The translations under genes and the position numbers were made by a program. A stretch of 64,000 bases of DNA. Source: Streptomyces sp. CB02959. Lineage in GTDB: Bacteria; Actinomycetota; Actinomycetes; Streptomycetales; Streptomycetaceae. Within the stretch, counting starts at the first letter, position 1; each line of letters begins with the position of its first letter. The notes beneath the pieces are model-generated. The model ran no database searches. It was not told the DNA's origin and saw only the letters and a list, made by a program, of their open reading frames with translations. Positions 14,883 to 23,809 of this stretch are shown in pieces. The DNA lies in contig NZ_NNBP01000016.1 in assembly GCF_002803155.1 (NCBI RefSeq), forward strand, positions 164,425-228,424. Direction: 5' to 3'.

Positions 14883-16016
14883 TCAGCGGGTGCCGACCGC
14901 CGCCCGCACCGCCCGCCGCGCCATCTGCGCGTCGTCGTGCAGCCTGCGCAGCAGCAGCCGCTGCTCCTCGCCCGCCGCGGGTGCCGCGGGCGCTCCGGTA
15001 CCCGGAACGGCGGCCGGCGCGGGCTCGCGCATGGTCCGCTGGACCGCGGTCTCGTACCGCCGGATCTCGCGGGTCAGCACCAGCATCAGGTTCACCAGGA
15101 AGGCGTCCCGAGCCGTGGTGCCCGCCGCCTGGGCGAGCTGGCTGATGTGCCGGCGGGCCGCCGGCGCCTCGCCGAGCACCGTCCACAGCGTGGCCAGGTC
15201 GTAGCCCGGCAGGTACCAGCCCGCGTTGTCCCAGTCCAGCAGCACCGGGCCGGCCGGTGAAAGCAGGACGTTGTTCAGCAGCGCGTCGCCGTGGCAGAAC
15301 TGGCCCTGGGTGTGGGCGAGGCCGTGCAGCAGCTTCTGGAGGTCACCCAGATCGCGGTCGGTGAGCAGCCCCAGACCGTGGTACCGCCCGATCCGGCCCG
15401 CGTAGTCCAGCGGGGCGTCGAACAGCCCGGCGGGGGGACGCCAGGCGTTGACCCGGCAGATCGCCCCGAGCGCGGCCCGCACGTCGGCCCGCGGCGGCGC
15501 CTCGGAGGGGTGCCGCGTCAGGGCCGCCACCCGGCCCGGCATGCGCTCCACGACCAGCGTGCAGTTGTCGGGGTCGGCCGCCACCAGCCGCGGCACCCGA
15601 ACCGGCGGACGGTGCCGGACGAATGCGCGGTATGCGCTTATTTCCTGCCGGAAGCTCTCGGCCCACGCGGGGGAGTGGTCCAGTAAACACTTCGCGACCG
15701 CGCTCATCCGACCGGTCGTCCCCAGGAGCAGCACGGACTTCCCACCGCGGCGCAGCACCTGGACCGGGTTGAACTCCGGGCAGATGCGGTGCACCGAGGC
15801 CACGGCGGCGCGCAGCTGGGCGCCCTGGGGGCCGGACAAGTCGAGTCTCCCGCTGAGCGGTTGGGCGCCCATTCCCGGTGCCCGCCGGTTCCGGCCGCCG
15901 GCGAGACCGGTCGCCGCCCCCGCGGAAGGGGAGGGATCGAGATAGGGCCCGCTTCCGGCAGGGTGCGGGCGGTACGTCCGGGTGGGGGCGGTCACGGCGG
16001 ACGATGCTGCATACAT
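14883..16016 (-). CDS. aminoglycoside phosphotransferase (APH)-family protein
   Basis: A 377-residue kinase-fold protein. The catalytic loop H-G-D-A-L-L-N-N-V-L-L and metal motif L-L-D-W-D-N-A-G-W are intact, and V-A-K-C-L-L can supply the ATP Lys. About 75 residues of low-complexity Pro/Gly/Ala sequence precede the fold. The start is ATG 16016, the only good candidate; its RBS is weak. APH-family proteins phosphorylate aminoglycosides, sugars, choline or unknown small molecules. Nothing here indicates a resistance gene. It diverges from the NsdA-like regulator across 285 bp. Confidence 0.8.
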   Translation of the reverse strand: MYAASSAVTAPTRTYRPHPAGSGPYLDPSPSAGAATGLAGGRNRRAPGMGAQPLSGRLDLSGPQGAQLRAAVASVHRICPEFNPVQVLRRGGKSVLLLGTTGRMSAVAKCLLDHSPAWAESFRQEISAYRAFVRHRPPVRVPRLVAADPDNCTLVVERMPGRVAALTRHPSEAPPRADVRAALGAICRVNAWRPPAGLFDAPLDYAGRIGRYHGLGLLTDRDLGDLQKLLHGLAHTQGQFCHGDALLNNVLLSPAGPVLLDWDNAGWYLPGYDLATLWTVLGEAPAARRHISQLAQAAGTTARDAFLVNLMLVLTREIRRYETAVQRTMREPAPAAVPGTGAPAAPAAGEEQRLLLRRLHDDAQMARRAVRAAVGTR

Positions 16017-16301
16017 GGGTGAGACAGATCCCTTCGTGCGCCGACGAGTTGCGTGCGCTCCCGGCCCGGTGGCGGGAACCCGTGAACGGGCCCCGTACAG
16101 GCGGCCGATCCTCAGGTCCCCGTGCAGGGCACGCACCCTGGGGAATGCGGTCCCGCCACCGGGCCGGGGGCTGCATACCTACCGAACACGCGGCTGCGGG
16201 TGGCAGACCATCTGGCGGACCCTGGCGAACCCTGGCGAATGCTCGCAGCCCATGTCACCGGCCGTTACTGTCAACTCAGTCGAGGAACCTGGGGGCTTGA
16301 C

Positions 16302-17828
16302 GTGAGCAGGGAGCCGAACACCCGTCTCGCGGACCTTTTCGGCCTGGCCGGCTGGTCCAAGGGAGAACTGGCGAGACTGGTCAACCGGCAGGCGGCGGCC
16401 ATGGGCCATCCGCAGCTGGCGACCGACACCTCGCGGGTCCGGCGCTGGATCGACATGGGCGAGACGCCCCGGGACCCGGTGCCCAAGGTCCTCGCCTCCC
16501 TCTTCACCGAGCGCCTCGGCCGTGTCGTAACCATCGAGGACCTCGGGTTCGCCCGGACCGGTCGCGCGGGGAAGCGGCAGGCCATGGACGGTCTGCCGTG
16601 GGCGCCCGAGCGGACCGCAGCGGTCCTCACGGAATTCACGGGAATGGACCTCATGCTCAATCGACGCGGCTTGGTGGGGGCGGGCGCGGCGCTCGCCGCG
16701 GGCTCCGCACTCACCGGCGCCATGCACGACTGGCTGCACACCGACCCCGCCCCGATGGCCCTCCGCCACGACGATCCGCTCGCCAACGAATCCCTGCACG
16801 AACTCGACCAGATCGGCCTCGACCGCTACGAGGCGGCCCCCGTGGGGTCACAGGAGATCGACGCCCTGGAGCACTCCGTCGAGGTGTTCCGCCGATGGGA
16901 CGCGGCCCGCGGCGGCGGCCTCCAGCGCAAGGCCGTGGTCGGCCAGCTCAACGAGGTCGGCGGGATGCTCGCCTACCGCCACCCCGACCACCTCCAGCGC
17001 CGGCTCTGGGGCGTGGCCGCCAACCTCGCGGTGCTCGCCGGCTGGATGTCCCACGACGTGGGCCTGGAGCCCACCGCGCAGAAGTACTTCATCATCGCCG
17101 CCCACGCGGCCCGGGAGGGCGGCGACCGCCCGCGCGCCGGCGAGGCGCTCTCCCGCGCCGCCCGCCAGATGGTCCACCTGGGCCGCCCGGACGACGCCCT
17201 CGACCTGATGAAGCTGGCCCAGTCCGGTTCCGGCCAGGAGACCCTGCCGCGCACCCGCGCCATGCTGCACACCATCGAGGCGTGGGCCCACGCGTCCAAG
17301 GGGCACGGCCAGGCGATGCGCCGCACCCTCGGCGAGGCCGAGGACCTGTTCGTCTCCGACAAGGGCGACGTGCCGCCGCCGGCCTGGATGCAGATGTTCG
17401 ACGAGGCGGATCTGCACGGCATGGAGGCGCTGGCGTTCCGCACCCTCGCCGAGCACGACCCGTCCGCCGCCAAGATCGCCCAGGGCCACGCCAAGCAGGC
17501 GCTGGAACTCCGCAAGAGCGGTCAGCAGCGGTCCCAGATCTTCGACTACATCTCGATGGCCTCGGCCTGCTTCCTGGGAGACGATCCCGAACAGGCCGAC
17601 CGCTACGCCCGGCTGGCGCTGGTTTCCATCGGGGAGAACTCCTCGCACCGCACCTGGGACCGGCTACGGGAGATGTTCCGGCTCACCGGCCAGTACGCCG
17701 GGTGCGGCAAGATCCAGGACCTCCGCGAGGAGCTCCAGCAGGTCCTGCCGAAGCCGAGGCCCAAGGGGAAGGGAGCGGCCCTCGGGCCCGGCCTCGGGCC
17801 GGAAACGGGGCCGACCTTCGCGGTCTGA
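16302..17828 (+). CDS. nsdA: NsdA-like TPR-containing regulator of differentiation
   Basis: The 508-residue product starts with an HTH-like region (L-F-G-L-A-G-W-S-K-G-E-L-A-R-L-V-N-R and V-R-R-W-I-D-M-G-E). After a linker come TPR-type helical repeats with conserved blocks G-L-Q-R-K-A-V-V-G-Q-L-N-E-V-G-G-M-L-A-Y and A-E-D-L-F-V-S-D. The order and text match, from memory, the Streptomyces NsdA family, a negative regulator of antibiotic production and sporulation in S. coelicolor. GTG 16302 has GGGGGCTT upstream. An R-R-G-L-V-G-A-G-A-A-L-A-A-G-S segment resembles a Tat/Sec-like hydrophobic patch but is internal. It may be the true nsdA or a paralogue; the flanking genes do not settle this. Confidence 0.72.
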   Translation: MSREPNTRLADLFGLAGWSKGELARLVNRQAAAMGHPQLATDTSRVRRWIDMGETPRDPVPKVLASLFTERLGRVVTIEDLGFARTGRAGKRQAMDGLPWAPERTAAVLTEFTGMDLMLNRRGLVGAGAALAAGSALTGAMHDWLHTDPAPMALRHDDPLANESLHELDQIGLDRYEAAPVGSQEIDALEHSVEVFRRWDAARGGGLQRKAVVGQLNEVGGMLAYRHPDHLQRRLWGVAANLAVLAGWMSHDVGLEPTAQKYFIIAAHAAREGGDRPRAGEALSRAARQMVHLGRPDDALDLMKLAQSGSGQETLPRTRAMLHTIEAWAHASKGHGQAMRRTLGEAEDLFVSDKGDVPPPAWMQMFDEADLHGMEALAFRTLAEHDPSAAKIAQGHAKQALELRKSGQQRSQIFDYISMASACFLGDDPEQADRYARLALVSIGENSSHRTWDRLREMFRLTGQYAGCGKIQDLREELQQVLPKPRPKGKGAALGPGLGPETGPTFAV

Positions 17829-17919
17829 GGAGCGCTCGGCGCCCCTGCGTCCACCGCGCACCGCCGGGGCGGGCCCATGCCCGCGCCCGCGAGCACGCCG
17901 ACGACGGCGCGCCCCCACC

Positions 17920-17940
17920 TTCGACCGACCGAGAGTCGAA
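17920..17940. promoter_or_regulatory. inverted repeat TTCGAC-N9-GTCGAA
   Basis: Perfect 6-bp arms lie in the 298-bp convergent gap after the NsdA-like gene. It may be a weak terminator or protein site; nothing stronger can be said. Confidence 0.3.
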
Positions 17941-18040
17941 CCGGCCCTGCCCCTCAATGCCGACATCCGCTACCCACACCCACGTACCCAGGGGAGCACC
18001 CTGCCGAAAGACCTGCCAACTGCGCTGTATCAGCGATATA

Positions 18041-18053
18041 TGACGTTCCGTCA
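18041..18053. promoter_or_regulatory. inverted repeat TGACG-TTC-CGTCA
   Basis: A perfect 13-base symmetric element with a 3-base centre lies in an unusually AT-rich patch of the convergent NsdA/PP2C gap (17829-18126), which holds no supported gene. The form is that of a small dimeric-regulator site. Confidence 0.35.
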
Positions 18054-18126
18054 ATAGAACCCGAGTCACTTGACGAGGTGGCCGGCGCCCCCGCAGCCGG
18101 TCAGCCCTCGACGGTCGCGCCGTGCG

Positions 18127-19593
18127 TCAGTCGCCGACCTTGGCGATCAGCACACAGGCGTCGTCCTCCCGCTCGGCGGTGCCGAACTCCTCGACCACGA
18201 TACGGACGCTCTCCTGGGCGCTGCGGGCCGCGCCGAACCGCGGCGCCAGGGCCAGCAGGCGCTCGGTGCCCTCATGGGTGCTGTCCGGGCCGTGGGTGCG
18301 GCGCGGCACCAGCCCATCGGTGTGGAGTACCAGCAGGTCGCCCGGCTCCAGTCGCTCGGCGTGCTGGCCGTAGCTCGCGCCCGTCGTGGCGCCGAGCAGC
18401 ACGCCCTCCGGCGCGTCCAGGGCGCGCCCCGTGCCGCCGCGGAACAGCAGCGGTGCGGGGTGCCCGGCCTGGGCCCACTCCAGCGCCCGCGTCGCGGGAT
18501 CGAACTGGCAGCACACCGCGCTGCCCAGTGCCGGCTGGGTGGCGCTGTCCAGCAGTTGGTTGAGGAAACCCATCAGCTGGCCGGGCCGGTGTCCCGCGAC
18601 GGCCATGCCGCGCAGCGCGCCGAGCGCCATCGCCATGCCGGACGTCGCCGCGACGCCGTGCCCGGTGAGGTCGCCGACGCTCAACAGCGTGCGCCCGTCG
18701 GGGAGTTGGAGTGCGTCGTACCAGTCGCCGCCGATCAGGGCGGAGGTGCCGGCCGGCAGATAGCGCCCGGCGAGGTCCAGGGTGACGGGGCCGCCCTCGG
18801 GGAAGCGCAGCGAACCGCGCCAGGGCGGCAGCACGGCCTCTTGCAGCTCGACCGCGAGCCGGTGCTCGGTCTGCGCGACGTGCCGCTGGCGCCGGAGCGA
18901 GTCACCGGTCTCGCGCACCGCCGACTGGCTGCGGCGCAGCTCGCTGACGTCGCGGAGCACGGCCCACATGCAGGCCGTGCTGCCGTCGGCGTCGAGCACC
19001 GGTTCGCCGACCATGTGGACTGTGCGGTGGACGGAGTCGGCGCGCACGATGCGGAACTCGCCGTCGATCGGCCGGCCGTCCACCAGGCAGTCGGTGACCA
19101 TCACGGCCAGCTTCTCCTGGTCGTCGGCGTGTACCAGGGACGGCAGCTCGTCCAGGGTGAGCGGGCCGTCGGCCGGCTCCCGGCCGAACATCGTGAAGAG
19201 CTCGTCGGACCAGGTCGCGTCGTCGGTGAGGAGGTTCCACTCGGCGCTGCCCACCCGGCGCAGCAGCGCACCGGGCTCGGGCGCCTCGGGCTCGGGCGGG
19301 GCCGCCGGCGCCTCGACGTGCGGCTCCGGACCCTCGGCGAGCGTGCCGGGCAGGCCCTCTCTGAGTTGGTCGAGGTGACCGCCGAGGTCGTCCAGATGGT
19401 GGACGGCGAGGTCGCACAGCGCCCGCTGCCAGCGCAGCTGCGGGTCGGCGGCGAGGTCACCGGCCACCGAGGACTCTCTGCGTACGGCGTCGAGGCCACC
19501 GCGCAGGGTGCGGGCCTGCGAGATGAGTGCCTCGACCGCGTCACGCTCGGGGGTCCGATCGGCTGGGTGATCCGCGAAGAGAGGGGGCGGCAT
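18127..19593 (-). CDS. PAS domain-containing PP2C (SpoIIE-type) phosphatase
   Basis: A 488-residue soluble signalling protein. A PAS_3-type fold at about residues 110-230 (W-S-D-E-L-F-T-M-F-G-R, H-A-D-D-Q-E) is followed by a short linker helix and a SpoIIE-like PP2C domain: I-G-G-D-W-Y-D-A (metal Asp), V-G-D-L-T-G-H-G-V-A-A, A-G-H-P-A-P-L-L, L-L-V-L-H-T-D-G-L and a final E-D-D-A-C-V-L. All metal Asp positions appear intact, so activity is likely. Such phosphatases dephosphorylate anti-sigma-factor antagonists in Streptomyces stress signalling. No partner STAS or kinase gene is adjacent. ATG 19593 has GGAG seven bases upstream. Confidence 0.9.
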   Translation of the reverse strand: MPPPLFADHPADRTPERDAVEALISQARTLRGGLDAVRRESSVAGDLAADPQLRWQRALCDLAVHHLDDLGGHLDQLREGLPGTLAEGPEPHVEAPAAPPEPEAPEPGALLRRVGSAEWNLLTDDATWSDELFTMFGREPADGPLTLDELPSLVHADDQEKLAVMVTDCLVDGRPIDGEFRIVRADSVHRTVHMVGEPVLDADGSTACMWAVLRDVSELRRSQSAVRETGDSLRRQRHVAQTEHRLAVELQEAVLPPWRGSLRFPEGGPVTLDLAGRYLPAGTSALIGGDWYDALQLPDGRTLLSVGDLTGHGVAATSGMAMALGALRGMAVAGHRPGQLMGFLNQLLDSATQPALGSAVCCQFDPATRALEWAQAGHPAPLLFRGGTGRALDAPEGVLLGATTGASYGQHAERLEPGDLLVLHTDGLVPRRTHGPDSTHEGTERLLALAPRFGAARSAQESVRIVVEEFGTAEREDDACVLIAKVGD

Positions 19594-19905
19594 GACGTAC
19601 TCCGTGATCAGGCGGCGCCGGAACGTATGGGCCGGTTACGACTCTTGCACAGGCTGCGACGGTGCGTAAGGGATTTGGCACTACCCGATACGGTGGTGCA
19701 TCTGGCATATGCCATCGGCTTCCTTGCGGCAACCGGGCCCGAATCGGCGGAATCAAAGGTTCCACGCTAGGCTGCGGCCGCCGTACAGCTGTCTACCCCA
19801 CCGATCCATGGTGGGAACGACGCATAGGGCCCGCGGTCACCGGCAAGAATGCCGGTCAGCGGAAATCCCGTTGCCAGCCTGTCCCCCGCACCGGATGCTG
19901 ACCTC
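19594..19905. other. 312-bp divergent intergenic region
   Basis: Between the PP2C and HEAT-repeat genes. It contains a perfect 12-bp palindrome TGGCATATGCCA (19703-19714) within AT-richer DNA, and a TAGGCT -10-like hexamer on the plus strand near 19768. No gene is supported. Confidence 0.45.
19703..19714. promoter_or_regulatory. palindrome TGGCATATGCCA
   Basis: Perfect 12-bp palindrome in the divergent promoter region of the PP2C and HEAT-repeat genes, 110 bases from the PP2C start. Possible operator; regulator unknown. Confidence 0.35.
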
Positions 19906-21330
19906 ATGTTCGATCCAGACATAGCGCCCAGTGGCACCCTGCTCGGCCTCCTTCAGCGAGGCCGCGGCGACGGGACCCTGCATGCCCTCGCGGCGCCGCG
20001 GGCCGAGGCGCTCGCGGCACTCAACGACAGTGTGCTGCGCGATGCGCGCCGGGACTGGCAGGTGGAGAACCGTTCGCTCTACTACGCGCGCCTCTACATG
20101 CAGCTCGACGGCGGCCTGGAGGAGATCGAACGGCACCTCTTCCACCCCGACGACCTCACCGACACCAGCGAGGAGCGCACCGGCCTCGCCCTCTCCGTCC
20201 TCGGCCACCTCGCCGCGTACGGCAGGGACGCCGCCCGGCTGCTGCTGCGCAGCTACGCCGCGGTCGGCAGCAACTGGCGCTGGGCCCTCGACGAGCTCGC
20301 GCTGCGTGACGACGACGCCGGGTTGACCGGCCTGGCGCCCGCCGTCCTGGCCCGCTTCCCCGAGACCCCGGAGGGCGACGCCGCGCTGGCCGTCACCGTG
20401 CGCGACGCCTTCGAGCCCCGGCCCTGGCGGCTGTGGGCCGAGGACGCCCGCTACGGCACGCGGCTGGCCGCCGCCGACGAGCAGGGTTCCTTCGACCGCT
20501 GGCAGCGGCAGCTCCGGCCGCGCGGCCCGCGCCCCGGCTGGAGCGTGGCCGAGGTGCTGGACTGGGCCCAGCAGGAGCTCGAACCGCGTCCCGGTGAGCA
20601 CCGCTACATCGCCGCCGCCCGCTGCCTGAGCGCCGTCGCCGGTCCCGAGGACCGCGCCGAGCTGCTGCGGGCCGGCCGCGGCGGACCCGACACGCCGCGT
20701 GCCGCGGTCCTGCACCACCTTGCCGAGCGCGGCGACCCGGAGGTTCTCGACCTCATCGAGGCCGCCGCCACCGACCCGCTCTCCGGCGAGCCGCTGGTCG
20801 CCGCCGCGCTCTCCGCCTACGAGCGGATGCGCAGCGTGGCGGCCGTCGAGCGGGCCCGGATCTGGGCCGTGCGCGCCGACCGGCTGGGGGCGTCCGCCGC
20901 CGCGATGCTGGCCCGCCGCGGTGCCCGCCGCGACGCCGACCTGGTGCTGGCCGCGCTGCGCCGCACGGTGCGGGAAGAGGGGCCGGACGCCTGCGCGCTG
21001 TGGGAACTGGCGGACGGCGCCGGCCGCCTCGGGATCGTCTGCGCCGCCCCCGTGCTGCGCCACCTCTACCGCGAGACCTCCTCCTCGCACCTGCGCGGCC
21101 GGGCCGCCGCCGCGCTCGCCGCCACCGACCCCGGGTTCGCGGCCGGCTTCGCCGTCGAGTGCCTGTGGGACTGCGAGGAGACCACCCGGGAACTGGCCGC
21201 CCGGCACGCGGCCACCGGCGACGACCGGGTCGTCGAACAGCTCCGCCGCCTCGCCGCCGACCCGGCCGAGGAGGCCGAGGTGCAGACCGCGGTCCGCGCC
21301 CGTTTCGGACCGGACGCCTCGGCGGTGTGA
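19906..21330 (+). CDS. HEAT-repeat-like conserved protein
   Basis: About 474 residues, Ala/Arg/Leu-rich helical repeats throughout (for example A-A-L-A-A-T-D-P-G-F-A and V-L-H-H-L-A-E-R-G-D-P-E-V). The pattern is of HEAT/ARM-type solenoids that bind proteins. There is no enzymatic motif, signal peptide or membrane segment. ATG 19906 (M-F-D-P-D-I-A-P-S-G-T) is preferred over an upstream start at 19849, because the preceding 19 residues look non-coding. No strong RBS is seen. Downstream 21342-21359 can form a small CCCGCC/GGCGGG hairpin. Confidence 0.75.
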   Translation: MFDPDIAPSGTLLGLLQRGRGDGTLHALAAPRAEALAALNDSVLRDARRDWQVENRSLYYARLYMQLDGGLEEIERHLFHPDDLTDTSEERTGLALSVLGHLAAYGRDAARLLLRSYAAVGSNWRWALDELALRDDDAGLTGLAPAVLARFPETPEGDAALAVTVRDAFEPRPWRLWAEDARYGTRLAAADEQGSFDRWQRQLRPRGPRPGWSVAEVLDWAQQELEPRPGEHRYIAAARCLSAVAGPEDRAELLRAGRGGPDTPRAAVLHHLAERGDPEVLDLIEAAATDPLSGEPLVAAALSAYERMRSVAAVERARIWAVRADRLGASAAAMLARRGARRDADLVLAALRRTVREEGPDACALWELADGAGRLGIVCAAPVLRHLYRETSSSHLRGRAAAALAATDPGFAAGFAVECLWDCEETTRELAARHAATGDDRVVEQLRRLAADPAEEAEVQTAVRARFGPDASAV

Positions 21331-21361
21331 GGCCGCCCGGGCCCGCCTGACCGGGCGGGTG

Positions 21362-21386
21362 GGCGAACGCTCATGGGACGTTCGCC
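21362..21386. promoter_or_regulatory. inverted repeat GGCGAACG-N9-CGTTCGCC
   Basis: Perfect 8-bp arms 55 bases before the first glycosyltransferase start. It may be an operator for that operon; a role as terminator for the upstream gene is also possible. Confidence 0.45.
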
Positions 21387-21440
21387 GGTTGGAAAGATCC
21401 CCTTGGCCCGGTCCACGCACGGTGCGCCGACAACAGCGTT

Positions 21441-22574
21441 ATGCGTGTCGTCCTCGTCACCGAATCCTTCCCGCCCGACGTCAACGGCGTCGCGCACTGC
21501 ACCCTGGAAACCGCCCGCCACCTCGTCCGGCGCGGGCACGAACCACTGGTCATCGCGCCGCTGGCGAACTCCGTACCGGCCGTCGCCCCGCACGTGCAGG
21601 AGAGCCCGTGCCCGGTGGTGCGGGTGCCCTCGATGCCGCTGCCCGGATACCCGCAGGTGCGGATCGCGCTGCCCGGGCGGCGGCTGTCCGCGGCGCTGGA
21701 CGGGCACCGGCCCGACCTCGTGCACCTGGCCAGCCCGTTCGTCCTGGGGGCGCGGGGCATGGCGGCCGCGGCCCGGCGCGGGGTGCCGGCGGTCGCGGTC
21801 TACCAGACCGACATGGCGCGGTACGCGCGCACCTACCTGGGGCGCGGCGGCGCGGCGGCCTGGCGGCGGATCCGGGCGGTGCACGCCGCCGCCGACCTCA
21901 CCTTGGCCCCGTCGAGCGCGGCGCTGCTGGACTTGACCGAGCACGGAGTGCCGCGGGTGCGGCTGTGGCCGCGCGGGGTGGACTCGGCGCGGTTCCACCC
22001 CGGGCGGCGGGACACGGTGCTCCGCAGCTCATTGCTGGCGGGGCGGGAGTTGCTGGTGGGATACGTGGGGCGGTTGGCGCCGGAGAAGGACGTGCGGCTG
22101 CTGGGTGCGACCTCCCGGCTCCCCGGGGTCCGCACCGTGGTCATCGGGGAGGGGCCCAGCGCCGCCGCCCTGCGGGCGCAGCTGCCGGAGGTGCGGTTCC
22201 TGGGACGGCGGACCGGCGATGAACTGGCCCGCCTGTACGCCTCGTTGGACGTGTTCGTGCACACCGGGCCGTACGAGACCTTCTGCCAGACCGTGCAGGA
22301 GGCGATGGCGTCCGGCGTCCCGGTGGTCGCGCCGGCCGCCGGTGGGCCGCTGGACCTCGTCGATCACGGGCGGACCGGGCTGCTGGTCCCGCCCGGGGAC
22401 GGCAGCGCGCTCCGGGACGCGGTCCGGACGCTGGGCGGCAACGCGGAGCTGCGGGTGCGGTACGGCGCCGCCGGGCGGCAGGCCGTCGCGACCCGCACCT
22501 GGGAGGCGGTCGGCGACCAACTGCTGGGCCACTACCAGGACGTGCTGTCCGACCGGACGGCGGTGGCGGTGTGA
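21441..22574 (+). CDS. GT4-family glycosyltransferase (mannosyltransferase-like)
   Basis: A 377-residue GT-B glycosyltransferase. N-terminal: V-T-E-S-F-P-P-D-V-N-G-V-A (acceptor-side glycine loop). C-terminal donor domain: V-G-Y-V-G-R-L-A-P-E-K-D-V and the E-x7-E region in G-P-Y-E-T-F-C-Q-T-V-Q-E-A-M-A-S-G. This is the pattern of GDP-mannose-dependent alpha-mannosyltransferases such as MgtA/PimB-like enzymes. The acceptor (glycolipid, polyprenol or other) is unknown. No RBS is visible before ATG 21441. It starts a four-gene coupled operon. Confidence 0.85.
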   Translation: MRVVLVTESFPPDVNGVAHCTLETARHLVRRGHEPLVIAPLANSVPAVAPHVQESPCPVVRVPSMPLPGYPQVRIALPGRRLSAALDGHRPDLVHLASPFVLGARGMAAAARRGVPAVAVYQTDMARYARTYLGRGGAAAWRRIRAVHAAADLTLAPSSAALLDLTEHGVPRVRLWPRGVDSARFHPGRRDTVLRSSLLAGRELLVGYVGRLAPEKDVRLLGATSRLPGVRTVVIGEGPSAAALRAQLPEVRFLGRRTGDELARLYASLDVFVHTGPYETFCQTVQEAMASGVPVVAPAAGGPLDLVDHGRTGLLVPPGDGSALRDAVRTLGGNAELRVRYGAAGRQAVATRTWEAVGDQLLGHYQDVLSDRTAVAV

Positions 22575-23809
22575 CCGCCGGCCGGACCCGGGACGCCCGG
22601 AGGGGGCTGCGGATCGTCCGGATCGCCAATTTCGTCACCCCGTCCTCCGGCGGGTTGCGCACCGCCCTGCACGAGCTCGGCGCCGGGTACCGGGCGGCCG
22701 GCCACGAGCCGGTGCTCATCGTGCCGGGCCCGCCGGACGCGGTGGGCCCGCGCGGCTTCCGGGACGAGGAGACCGCACAGGGCCGGGTGCTCACCCTCCC
22801 CGGGCCGCCGGTGCCCGGCACCGGCGGCTACCGGGTGCTGACCGACCGCCGCCGACTGCAACATCTGCTGGCCGAGCTGGCCCCGGACCGGCTGGAGGTC
22901 TCGGACCGGACGACGCTGCGCTGGACGGGCGAGTGGGCGCGCCGGGCCAGGGTCCCCGCGGTGATGGTGTCGCACGAGAGCGTGGACGGGGTGCTGCGCA
23001 CCTGGGGCGTGCCGCGCCCGCTGGCCCGCACGGTCGCCGACCGGGCCAACGCCCGTACCGCGTACGCCTACAGCCGGGTGGTGTGCACCACCGAGTGGGC
23101 GGCGGCGGAGTTCCTCCGGGCCGGGGCGCGGAACGTGGTGCGGGCGCCCCTCGGGGTCGATCTCGCCGCCCGGCACCCGGGCCTGCGCAGCGCCGGCCTG
23201 CGCGGCCGGTACGCCGGACGGGCCGCCGTGCTGCTGCTGATGTGCTCCCGGCTGTCGACCGAGAAGCGGCCCGGCCGGGCCCTGGACGCGCTCGTCGAGC
23301 TGCGCGGTCGGGGCGTCGACGCGGCGTTGGTGGTGGCCGGCGACGGGCCGCTGCGGGCCCGGCTGGAGAGCCGGGCGCGGGCCGCGCGGCTGCCGGTGAC
23401 GTTCCTCGGGCACCTCGCCGACCGGACCGGGCTGGCGGCGCTCCAGGCTGCCGCCGACCTGGTCCTGGCGCCCGGCCCGGCCGAGACGTTCGGGCTCGCC
23501 GCGCTGGAGGCGCTGGCCTGCGGCACCCCGGTGGTGGCCAGCGCCGCCTCGGCGCTGGCCGGGCTGGTGGACGACGGCGGGGACACCGCACTCGACGACG
23601 GCCCGTCCTTCGCGGACGCGGTGCAGCGGGTGCTGGCCCGGCCCGAGCCGGTCCGCCGGGCCGCCGCCCGGCGGTGCGCCGAAGGGTACGGCTGGCAGCC
23701 GGCGGTGGCCGCGTTCCTGGCGGCCCACGACGCCCCCAGGCCGGCCGGCGGGCGGCGGCCGGCCACACCGGCCGGGCCGCGTGCGACGGGTCCCTGGGGG
23801 CGGCGGTGA
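22571..23809 (+). CDS. second GT4-family glycosyltransferase
   Basis: A 412-residue GT-B protein starting at GTG 22571 with a GTGA overlap on the previous stop. It has I-A-N-F-V-T-P-S-S-G-G-L-R-T (acceptor loop), M-C-S-R-L-S-T-E-K-R-P (donor loop) and A-P-G-P-A-E-T-F-G-L-A-A-L-E-A-L-A-C-G-T-P (E-x7-E). It is divergent from its neighbour rather than a tandem copy. Paired GT4 genes of this type usually act in sequence on one glycolipid or glycan. The C-terminal 30 residues are Pro/Arg-rich and disordered. Confidence 0.85.
   Translation: MTAGRTRDARRGLRIVRIANFVTPSSGGLRTALHELGAGYRAAGHEPVLIVPGPPDAVGPRGFRDEETAQGRVLTLPGPPVPGTGGYRVLTDRRRLQHLLAELAPDRLEVSDRTTLRWTGEWARRARVPAVMVSHESVDGVLRTWGVPRPLARTVADRANARTAYAYSRVVCTTEWAAAEFLRAGARNVVRAPLGVDLAARHPGLRSAGLRGRYAGRAAVLLLMCSRLSTEKRPGRALDALVELRGRGVDAALVVAGDGPLRARLESRARAARLPVTFLGHLADRTGLAALQAAADLVLAPGPAETFGLAALEALACGTPVVASAASALAGLVDDGGDTALDDGPSFADAVQRVLARPEPVRRAAARRCAEGYGWQPAVAAFLAAHDAPRPAGGRRPATPAGPRATGPWGRR

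Noticed and set aside
14883..16016. Aminoglycoside resistance gene
   Set aside because: The APH fold is clear, but the family is broad and no antibiotic context or specific resistance-enzyme features are visible.
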